Shown: positions 1 to 6,800 of the stretch, piece after piece
How the letters are laid out: each line of letters starts with the position of its first letter
Position numbering within the stretch: the first letter of the stretch is position 1
DNA from: Phenylobacterium sp.
Lineage (GTDB): Bacteria > Pseudomonadota > Alphaproteobacteria > Caulobacterales > Caulobacteraceae
Direction of reading: 5' to 3'
Length of the DNA stretch: 9,023 nt
Assembly (NCBI GenBank): GCA_028291285.1
Contig: JAQGIJ010000081.1
Coordinates: forward strand, 1 to 9,023
Program-made: the position numbers and the translations under genes
The notes under the pieces: model-generated
The model's input: the letters and a program-made list of their open reading frames with translations, nothing else
Told to the model about the DNA's origin: nothing
The model's database searches: none

Positions 1-142
1 CTTCTGCGGACGCCCACGCCCTGGCCCCGTTGAATTCACCCGCCCTGCATCATTGCTTGGCGCCGCGCAGTTCGGCGGCGGGCCTCACTCCCCTGAGGTC
101 CGTCTGGGTCCGCCGGCGTAAGACGCAGGAGGGGCAGTAGAC
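1..142. other. Leader region upstream of the TonB-dependent receptor
   Basis: No gene can be supported here. All plus-strand frames run into stops before 143 and lack a credible start, so at most the tail of an upstream gene could lie in the first 30 or so bases. The only clear signal is the ribosome binding site at 127-134. A TTGAAT-like hexamer at 30-35 could be part of a promoter, but no well-spaced -10 partner is visible, so I do not call one. I see no terminator hairpin with a T tract. Confidence 0.5.
127..134 (+). promoter_or_regulatory. Ribosome binding site of the TonB-dependent receptor
   Basis: AGGAGGGG is a near-perfect anti-Shine-Dalgarno match with 8 bases between it and the ATG at 143. 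It fixes that ATG as the start. The next in-frame Met is residue 79, beyond the signal peptide and TonB box. Confidence 0.85.
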
Positions 143-2635
143 ATGACTCACGCTTTCAGTGGGTTCGCGGCCGTGCGCGCCGCGGACATCAGCCGCGTTC
201 GCCGAAAAAACGGCCTGCTCGGCGGCATCGCGTTCGGCGCCCTGGCGCTGACGAGCGCCGCCGCCGTGGCGGCCCCGCCGCCGGAACAGGTGGAGGAGGT
301 CATCGTCACCGGCACGCGCCAGGCGCGCACCGTGACCACCAGCCTGGCCCCGATCGACGTGCTCTCCGCCAGCGCAATGCAGAAGACCGGCAAGCTCTCC
401 ACGCGCGACATGATCGCCACCCTGGTGCCCTCGGCCAACGTCTCGAGCTCGGGCGCCGGCGCCAGCTTCGCCTTCAAGACCATCTCGCTGCGCGGCCTTT
501 CCGGCGACCAGGTTCTGGTGCTGGTGAACGGCAAGCGGCGGCACAACACCGCGGTGCTGTTCGTCAACGGCACCACCCAGAATGGCCAGTCGCCGCCCGA
601 CCTCGACCTGATCCCGCAGTCGTCGATCGAGCACATTGAGGTGCTGCGCGACGGCGCCTCTGCGCAGTACGGCTCGGACGCGCTCGCCGGCGTGGTCAAC
701 ATCATCCTGAAGAGCGGGTCGGAAGGCGGCTCGGCCATGTTGATGGGCGGCCAGACCGCCGCGAAGGATGGCAGGACGGGGCAGGTCGCCCTGAACAAGG
801 GGCTGAAGCTCGGCGAGAACGGCTACCTCAACCTGACCTTCGACGCCCGCAGCGTCGGGCGCACCGACCGCGGCGCGATCACGCCGAACTTGACCCAGCT
901 CTACTTCCCGGTGAACGGGGCCCCGGATCCGCGCGAAGCCACCGCCGACCGCCACACCAGCCACCCCGGCCAGCCGCAGGTGGAGCTGTACTCCTTCGAC
1001 TACAACGCCGGCTACAACGTCACGCCGGATATCAAGCTCTATTCGTTCGGGACGATCAACAGCCGTAACTCCGTCGCCTATCTGACCTATCGCAACCCCA
1101 ACTCGCTGAACAACAACACGGCCGTCTACCCGGACGGCTACACGCCCCGGCTGAAGCTCGCCGACCGGGACTACCAGTTCGCCTTCGGCGCCAAGGGCGC
1201 GGGGATCTACGGCTTCGACTGGGACGTCTCGACCACCTTCAGCCGCGACAACGTCTCCTACCTCGAAAGCTCGCTGAACGCCTCGCTGGGGCCGGCGAGC
1301 CCGAGCAGCTTCTTCCTCGGCAAGCTGCGGTTCAAGGAGTGGACGACGAACCTCGACTTCACCCGCGAGGTGGAGGACGGGCTGGCCAAGCCGCTGCTGG
1401 TCGCCTTCGGGGCCGAATACCGCAACGACCAGTTCATGATCCTGCCCGGCCAGCCGGAGAGCTACGTCAACGGCGGCTACCGGGCGCCGGCCGGAACGCC
1501 GCTGGCGGGCCAGGTCACGACGGCCGGCTCGCAAGGCGTCACCGGCTTCCCGCCCTTCGCCGCCGGCGACTTCTCGCGCAACAACAAGAGCGCCTACATC
1601 GACCTCGAGCAGACGGTGACCTCGATGCTCGATGTCTCGGCGGCCGCCCGCTACGAGGACTATTCCGACTTCGGCACGGCGACCACGGCGAAGTTTTCCG
1701 GGCGGTTCGAACCGATCCACGGCTATGCGATCCGCGGCACCATCTCCTCCGGCTTCCGCGCGCCTTCGCTGCAGCAGGAGCACTACGCCTCGTCGAGCAC
1801 CATCGGCGTGCGCTTCCCCGCCGGGACCATCCTCTTCCCGGTGCAGCTGCTGCCGCCGGACAACCCCGCGGCCATCGCGCTGGGCGCCAAACCGCTGCGT
1901 CCGGAGAAGTCGACCAACTATTCGGTGGGCTTCGTCGCCCGGCCGATGCCGGGCCTCAACCTGACGCTCGACCTCTACCAGATCGACATCAAGAACCGGA
2001 TCCTGCAGAGCGCCACGCTGGGGCCCAACACGGCGGTCAGCGCCGCCCTGGCCAGCGTCGGCCTGGATCCGAACCAGGCGGTCTTCTACTACTCCAACGC
2101 CGCCGACACCCGAACCCGGGGGATCGACTTCGTCGCCGACTACCTTACCGACTTCGACGACTATGGCGCGGTCACCTGGACGTTCTCGGCCAACTACACC
2201 CAGAACAAGTTCACCCGCATCCAGGCGCCGCCGGCGAACCTGGCGGCCGCGGGACTGGTGCTGATCGACCGGGTGCGCATCGGCGACTTCACCGTGGGCC
2301 AGCCCCAGGACAAGGAGATCATCTCGGCGCTCTACAGCCGCGGGCCGTTCCAGGCGAACGTCCGGGTCACCAGCTACGGCAAGGTGACCCAGCGCGCGGC
2401 GCTGGCGGTCAACGACGAGACCATCTCGCGCCACCAGATCGTCGACCTGGACCTGGCGCTGGAGGTGACCAAGAACCTGCGGGCCTCGGTGGGCGCGAAC
2501 AACCTGTTCGACGTCTATCCCGACGTGCTGAAGGTCGCCAACCGCGGCAGCCCGCCCTTCTCCTACTACAACCAGTACTCGCCCTGGGGCATCAGCGGCG
2601 GCTTCTACTACGCCAAGCTCGAGTGGAATTTCTGA
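143..2635 (+). CDS. TonB-dependent outer-membrane receptor
   Basis: An 830-residue ligand-gated outer-membrane channel that would import a substrate with energy from TonB-ExbB-ExbD. Residues 1-44 form a signal peptide with an unusually long charged n-region (about 22 residues), then the hydrophobic GLLGGIAFGALAL stretch, with likely cleavage after AVAA. The TonB box follows at 51-58 (EEVIVTGT). The plug domain spans about 65-190 and contains ISLRGLSGDQVLVLVNGKRR, IEHIEVLRDGASAQYGSDA and AGVVNIILK, all hallmarks of the family. The rest reads as alternating strands and loops of the 22-stranded barrel, with NNLFDVYPD near the end and the terminal aromatic (EWNF) needed for barrel assembly. Length is normal and no break is seen. 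It is followed after two bases by a Tat-exported amidohydrolase gene, which suggests uptake coupled to periplasmic hydrolysis. No regulator or sigma/anti-sigma pair is adjacent. Family assignment is firm; the ligand is unknown. Confidence 0.96.
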   Translation: MTHAFSGFAAVRAADISRVRRKNGLLGGIAFGALALTSAAAVAAPPPEQVEEVIVTGTRQARTVTTSLAPIDVLSASAMQKTGKLSTRDMIATLVPSANVSSSGAGASFAFKTISLRGLSGDQVLVLVNGKRRHNTAVLFVNGTTQNGQSPPDLDLIPQSSIEHIEVLRDGASAQYGSDALAGVVNIILKSGSEGGSAMLMGGQTAAKDGRTGQVALNKGLKLGENGYLNLTFDARSVGRTDRGAITPNLTQLYFPVNGAPDPREATADRHTSHPGQPQVELYSFDYNAGYNVTPDIKLYSFGTINSRNSVAYLTYRNPNSLNNNTAVYPDGYTPRLKLADRDYQFAFGAKGAGIYGFDWDVSTTFSRDNVSYLESSLNASLGPASPSSFFLGKLRFKEWTTNLDFTREVEDGLAKPLLVAFGAEYRNDQFMILPGQPESYVNGGYRAPAGTPLAGQVTTAGSQGVTGFPPFAAGDFSRNNKSAYIDLEQTVTSMLDVSAAARYEDYSDFGTATTAKFSGRFEPIHGYAIRGTISSGFRAPSLQQEHYASSSTIGVRFPAGTILFPVQLLPPDNPAAIALGAKPLRPEKSTNYSVGFVARPMPGLNLTLDLYQIDIKNRILQSATLGPNTAVSAALASVGLDPNQAVFYYSNAADTRTRGIDFVADYLTDFDDYGAVTWTFSANYTQNKFTRIQAPPANLAAAGLVLIDRVRIGDFTVGQPQDKEIISALYSRGPFQANVRVTSYGKVTQRAALAVNDETISRHQIVDLDLALEVTKNLRASVGANNLFDVYPDVLKVANRGSPPFSYYNQYSPWGISGGFYYAKLEWNF

Positions 2636-2637
2636 CC

Positions 2638-5600
2638 ATGGCCCGCGCGCGTAAGGGCGGCGTCGACCGCCGTCGGCTGTTCACCCTCACCGGAGCCGGC
2701 GTCGCCGCCTCCGCCCTTCCGCTCGCGGAGGCTCGCGGCCAGGCGCCGGGATCCGCGCCGCTCGTCACCATCACCGAGGGGACCAACATCGCGGTGGTCC
2801 CCTCGCCGGACGGCCGCACGCTCGCCTTCGACCTCTTCGGCGTGGTCTGGACGATCCCGGTCACGGGCGGCGCCGCACGGCGGCTGACCGACGACTTTGC
2901 CGACGCCGCGCAGCCCGACTGGACGCCGGACGGCCGGCGGCTGGTGTTCCAGTCCTATCGCGACGGCGCGTTCCAGATCTGGAGCGTGGGCGCCGACGGG
3001 AGCGGGCTGGCGCAGCACACCCGCGGCCCCTTCGACTGCCGCGAGCCCCGGGTCTCGCCGGACGGCCGCAAGGTGGCCTTCTCCTCCGACCGCGGCGGCG
3101 ACTACGCCATCTATCTGCTGGACCGGGCGAGCGGCCGGATCGATCTCTTCGCCAAGAGCTCGGGCCAGGCCTGCGAGCCCGCCTGGTCGCCGGACGGCCA
3201 GCGCCTCGCCTTCGCCGTCGACCGCGAGCGGATCGAGGTCGTCGACCTCGCAGGGGTCCGCACGCCGGGGCCGAAGGTCACCGCCTCGGCCGACCGCTTC
3301 AATCCGACGGAGCTGCACAGCCCGGCCTTCACCCCCGACGGCCGCGGCCTCGTCTACTGGGTGCTGGAGAACGGCGATGTGCAGCTGCGCGCCGCCGCCG
3401 GGCCGCTGGTGACGGGCGAGGACGTGTTTCCGTTCCGCGCCGTCTGGCTGAAGGGCGGCGATCTCCTCTACACCGCCGACGGCAAGATCCGCCGGCGGAC
3501 CGCGGCCGGGGTGCGGGAGATCCCCTTCTCCGTCGCCGTGCCGGTGCAGCGCGCGACCTACCGCAAGAAGCCGCGGGACTTCGCCAGCCCCGGGCCGCGG
3601 CCGGTGGTGGGGGTGGGCAGCCCGGCGCTCTCCCCGGACGGGCGCCACGCGGTGTTCCGCGCGCTGAACGGGCTGTGGCTGACCGAGCTCGGGGCTAAGC
3701 CCAAGCTGCTGGTGCGCGACGGCTACTGGGTCTGCGATCCGGCCTGGTCGCCGGACGGCCGGACGCTCGCCTATTCCACGGACCGCCGCGGCAAGCTCGA
3801 CATCTGGCTGCGCGACATGGCGAGCGGCGCCGAGCGCCAGCTGACCCACCACAAGGACGCGGCCCTCTCGTCGGCCTGGTCGAAGGATGGCCGGCAGATC
3901 GCCTTCCTCGACCAGAACGGCTCGCTGCACACGGTCGACGTGGGCTCCGGAGCGGTTCGGCAGGTGTTCGGGGCGATCTGGGAGCCCGGCAAGCCCAGCT
4001 GGAGCCTCGATGGCAAGACCATCGCGCTCGCCGCCTTCAAGCCCTACTCGGCGCGCTTCCGCGAGGGCCTGAGCGAGATCCTGACCGTCGACGTGGCGAG
4101 CGGCCAGGCGACCTATCAGCCGATCTTCCCGCAGAAGTCCCTGGGCACCCGCGGCGACGACGGCCCGGTCTGGTCGCCCGACGGGACGCGGATGGCCATG
4201 GTCTTCGCCAGCCGCCTCTGGACCGTGCCGGTGGAGGCCAGCGGCCGCTTCGCCGGCGAGCCCAAGGCGCTGAACGAGGAGGTCACCGACGCGCCGACCT
4301 GGAGCGGCGACTCCTCCAAGCTGCTCTACCTCAGCAACGGCGAGTTCCGGCTGGTCGACGCCGCCGGCGGGCCGCCGCGCCGCCTCCCCGTCAACCTCAC
4401 CTGGGCCGCCGCCAGGCCCGCGGGCCGGCTGGTGATCAAGGCCGGCCGGCTCTGGGACGGGCAGTCGCCGCAGCTGCGGCGCGACGTGGACGTGATCGTC
4501 GAGGGCGACCGGATCGCCGCCGTGGTCCCCGCCGGTGGGCCCATGCCCGGCGACGCCAAGGTGATCGAGGCCAAGGACGCCACGGTCATGCCCGGCCTGG
4601 TGGAGATGCACGCTCACCGGCAGATGCAGGGCTATGGCTACGGCGACCGGGAGGGGCGGCTGTGGCTGTCGCTCGGCGTCACCACCACCCGCTCGCCGGG
4701 CTCGCCGGCCTACCACATGGTCGAGGACCGCGAGGCGATCGACTCCGGGGCGCGCACCGGGCCGCGCTACTTCGCCACCGGCGAGGCGATCGACGGCTCG
4801 CGGATCTTCTACAACTTCATGCGACCCGTGACCGAGCCCGGCCAACTGGACCTCGAGCTCTCCCGCGCCGAGGCGCTCTCCTATGACCTGATCAAGACCT
4901 ACGTCCGGCTGCCCCTGCAGGACCAGAAGCTGGTGGCCGCCTGGGCCCACGATCGCGGCCTGCACGTCACCTCCCACTACGCCGATCCGGCGCTGGCCTT
5001 CGGCCTCGATGGCATGGAGCACATCGGCGCCACCAGCCGGACCGGCTATTCGCGCTCGGTGAGCGCCACGGGCGCCAGCTACCAGGACATCGCCGCCCTC
5101 TTCATCGCCTCCGGCGCCAGGCGGACCCCCACCCTGTTCCAGGCCTCGGCCCTCTACGCCACCGACCGCTCGCTGGTGGACGATCCGCGGATCAAGGCGC
5201 TCTACCCGCCCTGGGAGCACGCCAAGCTGACCCAGCGCGCCGACCAGGCGGCCCGCAGCGACATGAGCGCGGCGCTCGCCGCGCTCGAGCGCAACGTGGC
5301 GCACCTGAAGGTGATCCTGCAGGGCGGCGGGCGGGTGGTGACGGGGACCGACTCGCCGATCGACTTCAACGCCGTCAGCCTGCACATGAACCTGCGCGGC
5401 ATGGTCCGCTACGGCCTCACCCCCTACGAGGCCCTGACCACCGCGACGCGGTTTCCGGGCGAATATCTGCAGCAGCCGATCGGCGTCGTTGCGCCCGGCA
5501 TGCTGGCGGACCTGGTGGTGGTGGACGGCGACCCCCTGACCCGGATCGAGGACGCCGCGGCCGTGCGCCTGACCATCAAGGGCGGCGAGGTCTTCGACAT

Positions 5601-5781
5601 CCCGACGCTGACCGCGCCCTTCGCCAACGTCGTGGCGCAGGCGGCGCAGCCGGTGCAGCGCGTGTTCGCCGCCGCCCCCAGCCACTGGTGGCACGGCGAG
5701 GACTACGTCGAGGAGAGCCGCTCGGCCTGCTGCGTCGACGGGCGCTGCCGGTCCTGGCCGAAGTTCGGCGCTCGGGTCTAG
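2638..5781 (+). CDS. Tat-exported TolB-like beta-propeller / amidohydrolase fusion
   Basis: A 1047-residue protein. A twin-arginine signal (DRRRLFTLTGAG, residues 10-21) with a short Ala-rich hydrophobic segment to about 35 predicts export of the folded, metal-loaded enzyme to the periplasm. Residues about 45-590 carry some ten PD40/TolB-type propeller repeats, each marked by a (S/T)PDGR..(L/V)AF motif (near 56, 96, 140, 184, 232, 332, 371, 415, 456, 513). Residues about 598-990 are an amidohydrolase: LVIKAGRLWDG opens the composite beta-sandwich. The metal ligands appear to be His658 and His660 (MHAH), Lys753 (LIKTY, likely the carboxylated Lys), His780 (TSH), His795 (MEHIG) and Asp905 (TGTDSP), so the site looks complete. 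A 50-residue tail ends with HWWHGED and CCVDGRC. The family cleaves amide or other C-N bonds in cyclic or linear substrates; the substrate here is unknown. The ATG lies two bases past the receptor stop, with a weak GAGTGGA at 2621-2627, so translational coupling is likely. The frame is open far upstream, but that part overlaps the receptor and is not coding. Confidence 0.93.
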   Translation: MARARKGGVDRRRLFTLTGAGVAASALPLAEARGQAPGSAPLVTITEGTNIAVVPSPDGRTLAFDLFGVVWTIPVTGGAARRLTDDFADAAQPDWTPDGRRLVFQSYRDGAFQIWSVGADGSGLAQHTRGPFDCREPRVSPDGRKVAFSSDRGGDYAIYLLDRASGRIDLFAKSSGQACEPAWSPDGQRLAFAVDRERIEVVDLAGVRTPGPKVTASADRFNPTELHSPAFTPDGRGLVYWVLENGDVQLRAAAGPLVTGEDVFPFRAVWLKGGDLLYTADGKIRRRTAAGVREIPFSVAVPVQRATYRKKPRDFASPGPRPVVGVGSPALSPDGRHAVFRALNGLWLTELGAKPKLLVRDGYWVCDPAWSPDGRTLAYSTDRRGKLDIWLRDMASGAERQLTHHKDAALSSAWSKDGRQIAFLDQNGSLHTVDVGSGAVRQVFGAIWEPGKPSWSLDGKTIALAAFKPYSARFREGLSEILTVDVASGQATYQPIFPQKSLGTRGDDGPVWSPDGTRMAMVFASRLWTVPVEASGRFAGEPKALNEEVTDAPTWSGDSSKLLYLSNGEFRLVDAAGGPPRRLPVNLTWAAARPAGRLVIKAGRLWDGQSPQLRRDVDVIVEGDRIAAVVPAGGPMPGDAKVIEAKDATVMPGLVEMHAHRQMQGYGYGDREGRLWLSLGVTTTRSPGSPAYHMVEDREAIDSGARTGPRYFATGEAIDGSRIFYNFMRPVTEPGQLDLELSRAEALSYDLIKTYVRLPLQDQKLVAAWAHDRGLHVTSHYADPALAFGLDGMEHIGATSRTGYSRSVSATGASYQDIAALFIASGARRTPTLFQASALYATDRSLVDDPRIKALYPPWEHAKLTQRADQAARSDMSAALAALERNVAHLKVILQGGGRVVTGTDSPIDFNAVSLHMNLRGMVRYGLTPYEALTTATRFPGEYLQQPIGVVAPGMLADLVVVDGDPLTRIEDAAAVRLTIKGGEVFDIPTLTAPFANVVAQAAQPVQRVFAAAPSHWWHGEDYVEESRSACCVDGRCRSWPKFGARV
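2803..3760 (+). repeat. Dispersed 13-base in-gene repeat TCGCCGGACGGCC
   Basis: Four exact copies at 2803-2815, 3055-3067, 3187-3199 and 3748-3760, all in the same reading phase and coding for Ser-Pro-Asp-Gly. They are the DNA image of the PD40 propeller repeats. A further copy at about 2923-2935 keeps the GCCGGACGGCC core but codes for Thr-Pro-Asp-Gly. The repeat follows from protein repetition and strong codon bias and is not a mobile or regulatory repeat. Confidence 0.85.
5778..5781. other. Overlapping convergent stop codons in CTAG
   Basis: The plus-strand amidohydrolase ends with TAG at 5779-5781 and the minus-strand hydrolase ends with TAG at 5780-5778. Both are read from the palindrome CTAG. 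There is no intergenic space, so any transcription terminator for either gene must lie inside the other gene. I see no hairpin with a T tract near the junction. Confidence 0.95.
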
Positions 5782-6605
5782 CGGGCCGCGCCGGCGGTCG
5801 CCTGCAGCAGGAACCTTGCGCAGTCGTCGAGCACCGGCAGCCAGAGGCTGAGCGGCCAGGCGAGCGCCAGGACCAGCTCGCCGTGGCCGGCGCTGCGGTA
5901 GTAGCGGTTCTCGACCCGCACGCCGGCGGCGCTCAGCCGCTCGGCCAGGCGCCTGCTGTTGCCCGGCAGCACGGTGCGGTCCTTGCGCCCGTGGGCCAGG
6001 AAGGCCGGCGGCGCATGCGGACCGGCGTAGCGGATCGGCTGGGTCGAGGGCGGGTCCGCCACATGGCCAAAGGTCCGCAGGCCCGGCCCGGGGCTCAGCG
6101 GCAGGAAGTCGTAGGGGCCCGCCAGCCCGGCCCAGGCGGCCACGGGGTGCGCGGCGCCGGCCTCGCCCAGCCAGCGGCGGTCGAGCGCCAGCATGGCGGC
6201 ATTGTAGGCGCCCGCCGAATGGCCGGCGAGCACGACCCTGGCCGGATCGCCGCCGAACTCGCCGGCGTGGGCCTGGATCCAGGCGACGGCCAGCGCGCAG
6301 TCCTGCAGGAAGCCGGGATAGGCCGCCTCGCCGGTGACGCGATAGTCCGCCACCACGCTGACGAAGCCCCTGGCGGCGAACGCCCGGCCGGCGAAGCCGT
6401 AGTCGCGCCGGTCCCCCACCTCCCAGCCGCCGCCGTAGAAGAAGACCACGACCGGCCGCGGCCCCTCCGGGACGCCATGGGCGTAGACGTCGAGCCGGTG
6501 GCGCGCGAGCGGGCCATAGCTCACGTCGGCGGCGAGCCGGCGCACCGCCGGCGGTCGCGGCGCCAGCGCGCTGAAGGCGGCGAGCGGCCTCACCCGCCGC
6601 AACAT
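5778..6605 (-). CDS. Alpha/beta-hydrolase (esterase/lipase-like)
   Basis: A 275-residue serine hydrolase of the carboxylesterase / BD-FAE-like type that would cleave an ester of unknown nature. In order: LDVYAHG at about 38-44; the oxyanion segment FFYGGGWEVGDR at 55-66, with Tyr57 where most relatives have His (HGGG); the nucleophile elbow GHSAGAYNA with Ser130; AGPYDFLPL at 162-170; a likely acid Asp209 in HGRKDRTV; and a likely catalytic His241 in SAGHGELVLAL. The triad is intact. The first 25 residues are not a convincing signal peptide, so the cytoplasm is the default location. The start is supported by GAGG at 6614-6617, 8 bases before the ATG. The gene converges on the amidohydrolase and overlaps its stop by 4 bases, so it is a separate transcription unit and not clearly part of the uptake system. 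Confidence 0.92.
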   Translation of the reverse strand: MLRRVRPLAAFSALAPRPPAVRRLAADVSYGPLARHRLDVYAHGVPEGPRPVVVFFYGGGWEVGDRRDYGFAGRAFAARGFVSVVADYRVTGEAAYPGFLQDCALAVAWIQAHAGEFGGDPARVVLAGHSAGAYNAAMLALDRRWLGEAGAAHPVAAWAGLAGPYDFLPLSPGPGLRTFGHVADPPSTQPIRYAGPHAPPAFLAHGRKDRTVLPGNSRRLAERLSAAGVRVENRYYRSAGHGELVLALAWPLSLWLPVLDDCARFLLQATAGAAR

Positions 6606-6800
6606 GTCTCAGGCCTCATGCGAAGAACCTACGCCCCGACCATGACCAGCATGCGTCGGTTCGCGCCCGGCCGGAAGGCGCCCGAGCCGACGCCTGCCCC
6701 ACGACCTTCCGTAGTGCCGTCGAAAATCACATAAATCCGCCGCAGCCCGGCGCCGTCCGCGGTCTGGACAGGGCCGCCGTTCGGGTCCTAGCTCGCGGCC
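6606..6800. other. Divergent spacer with AT-rich island and a short unexplained open frame
   Basis: This 195-base gap between divergent genes should hold the promoters of the minus-strand hydrolase and the plus-strand ligase. An AT-rich island at about 6720-6737 (CGAAAATCACATAAAT) stands out against the GC-rich surroundings and is the best place for a -10 element, but no confident -35/-10 pair is visible on either strand. On the minus strand a frame is open from 6787 to a stop at 6629-6631 (52 codons). Its translation includes IYVIFDGTTEGRG and ends ANRRMLVMVGA. It has no ATG near its beginning; a GTG at 6730 would give 33 residues. It could be a gene remnant, a tiny gene 23 bases upstream of the hydrolase, or chance. 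Confidence 0.35.
6614..6617 (-). promoter_or_regulatory. Ribosome binding site of the alpha/beta-hydrolase
   Basis: GAGG on the minus strand, 8 bases before the ATG at 6605. It is short but well spaced, and supports this start, which keeps the N-terminal region ahead of the LDVY strand. Confidence 0.55.

Noticed and set aside
50..2434. Long minus-strand open frame (about 794 codons) opposite the receptor
   Set aside because: It is rich in Arg, Gly, Ala, Val and His with no recognisable domain, as expected of the antisense of a GC-rich gene; the plus strand encodes an obvious receptor.
1339..2637. In-frame upstream extension of the amidohydrolase by 433 codons
   Set aside because: It overlaps the receptor barrel in another frame, is Arg/Pro/Gly-rich without domains, and the Tat signal begins just after the ATG at 2638.
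2608..5694. Minus-strand open frame of about 1028 codons opposite the amidohydrolase
   Set aside because: Low-complexity composition and no motif; it mirrors the third-position GC bias of the real plus-strand gene.
5688..6734. Plus-strand open frame of about 348 codons across the hydrolase
   Set aside because: The minus strand here encodes a hydrolase with an intact catalytic triad; the plus frame is a composition shadow.
6618..6734. Plus-strand 38-codon open frame with ATG in the divergent spacer
   Set aside because: No ribosome binding site, and its Pro/Arg/Ala-rich translation looks like antisense of the minus-strand frame.
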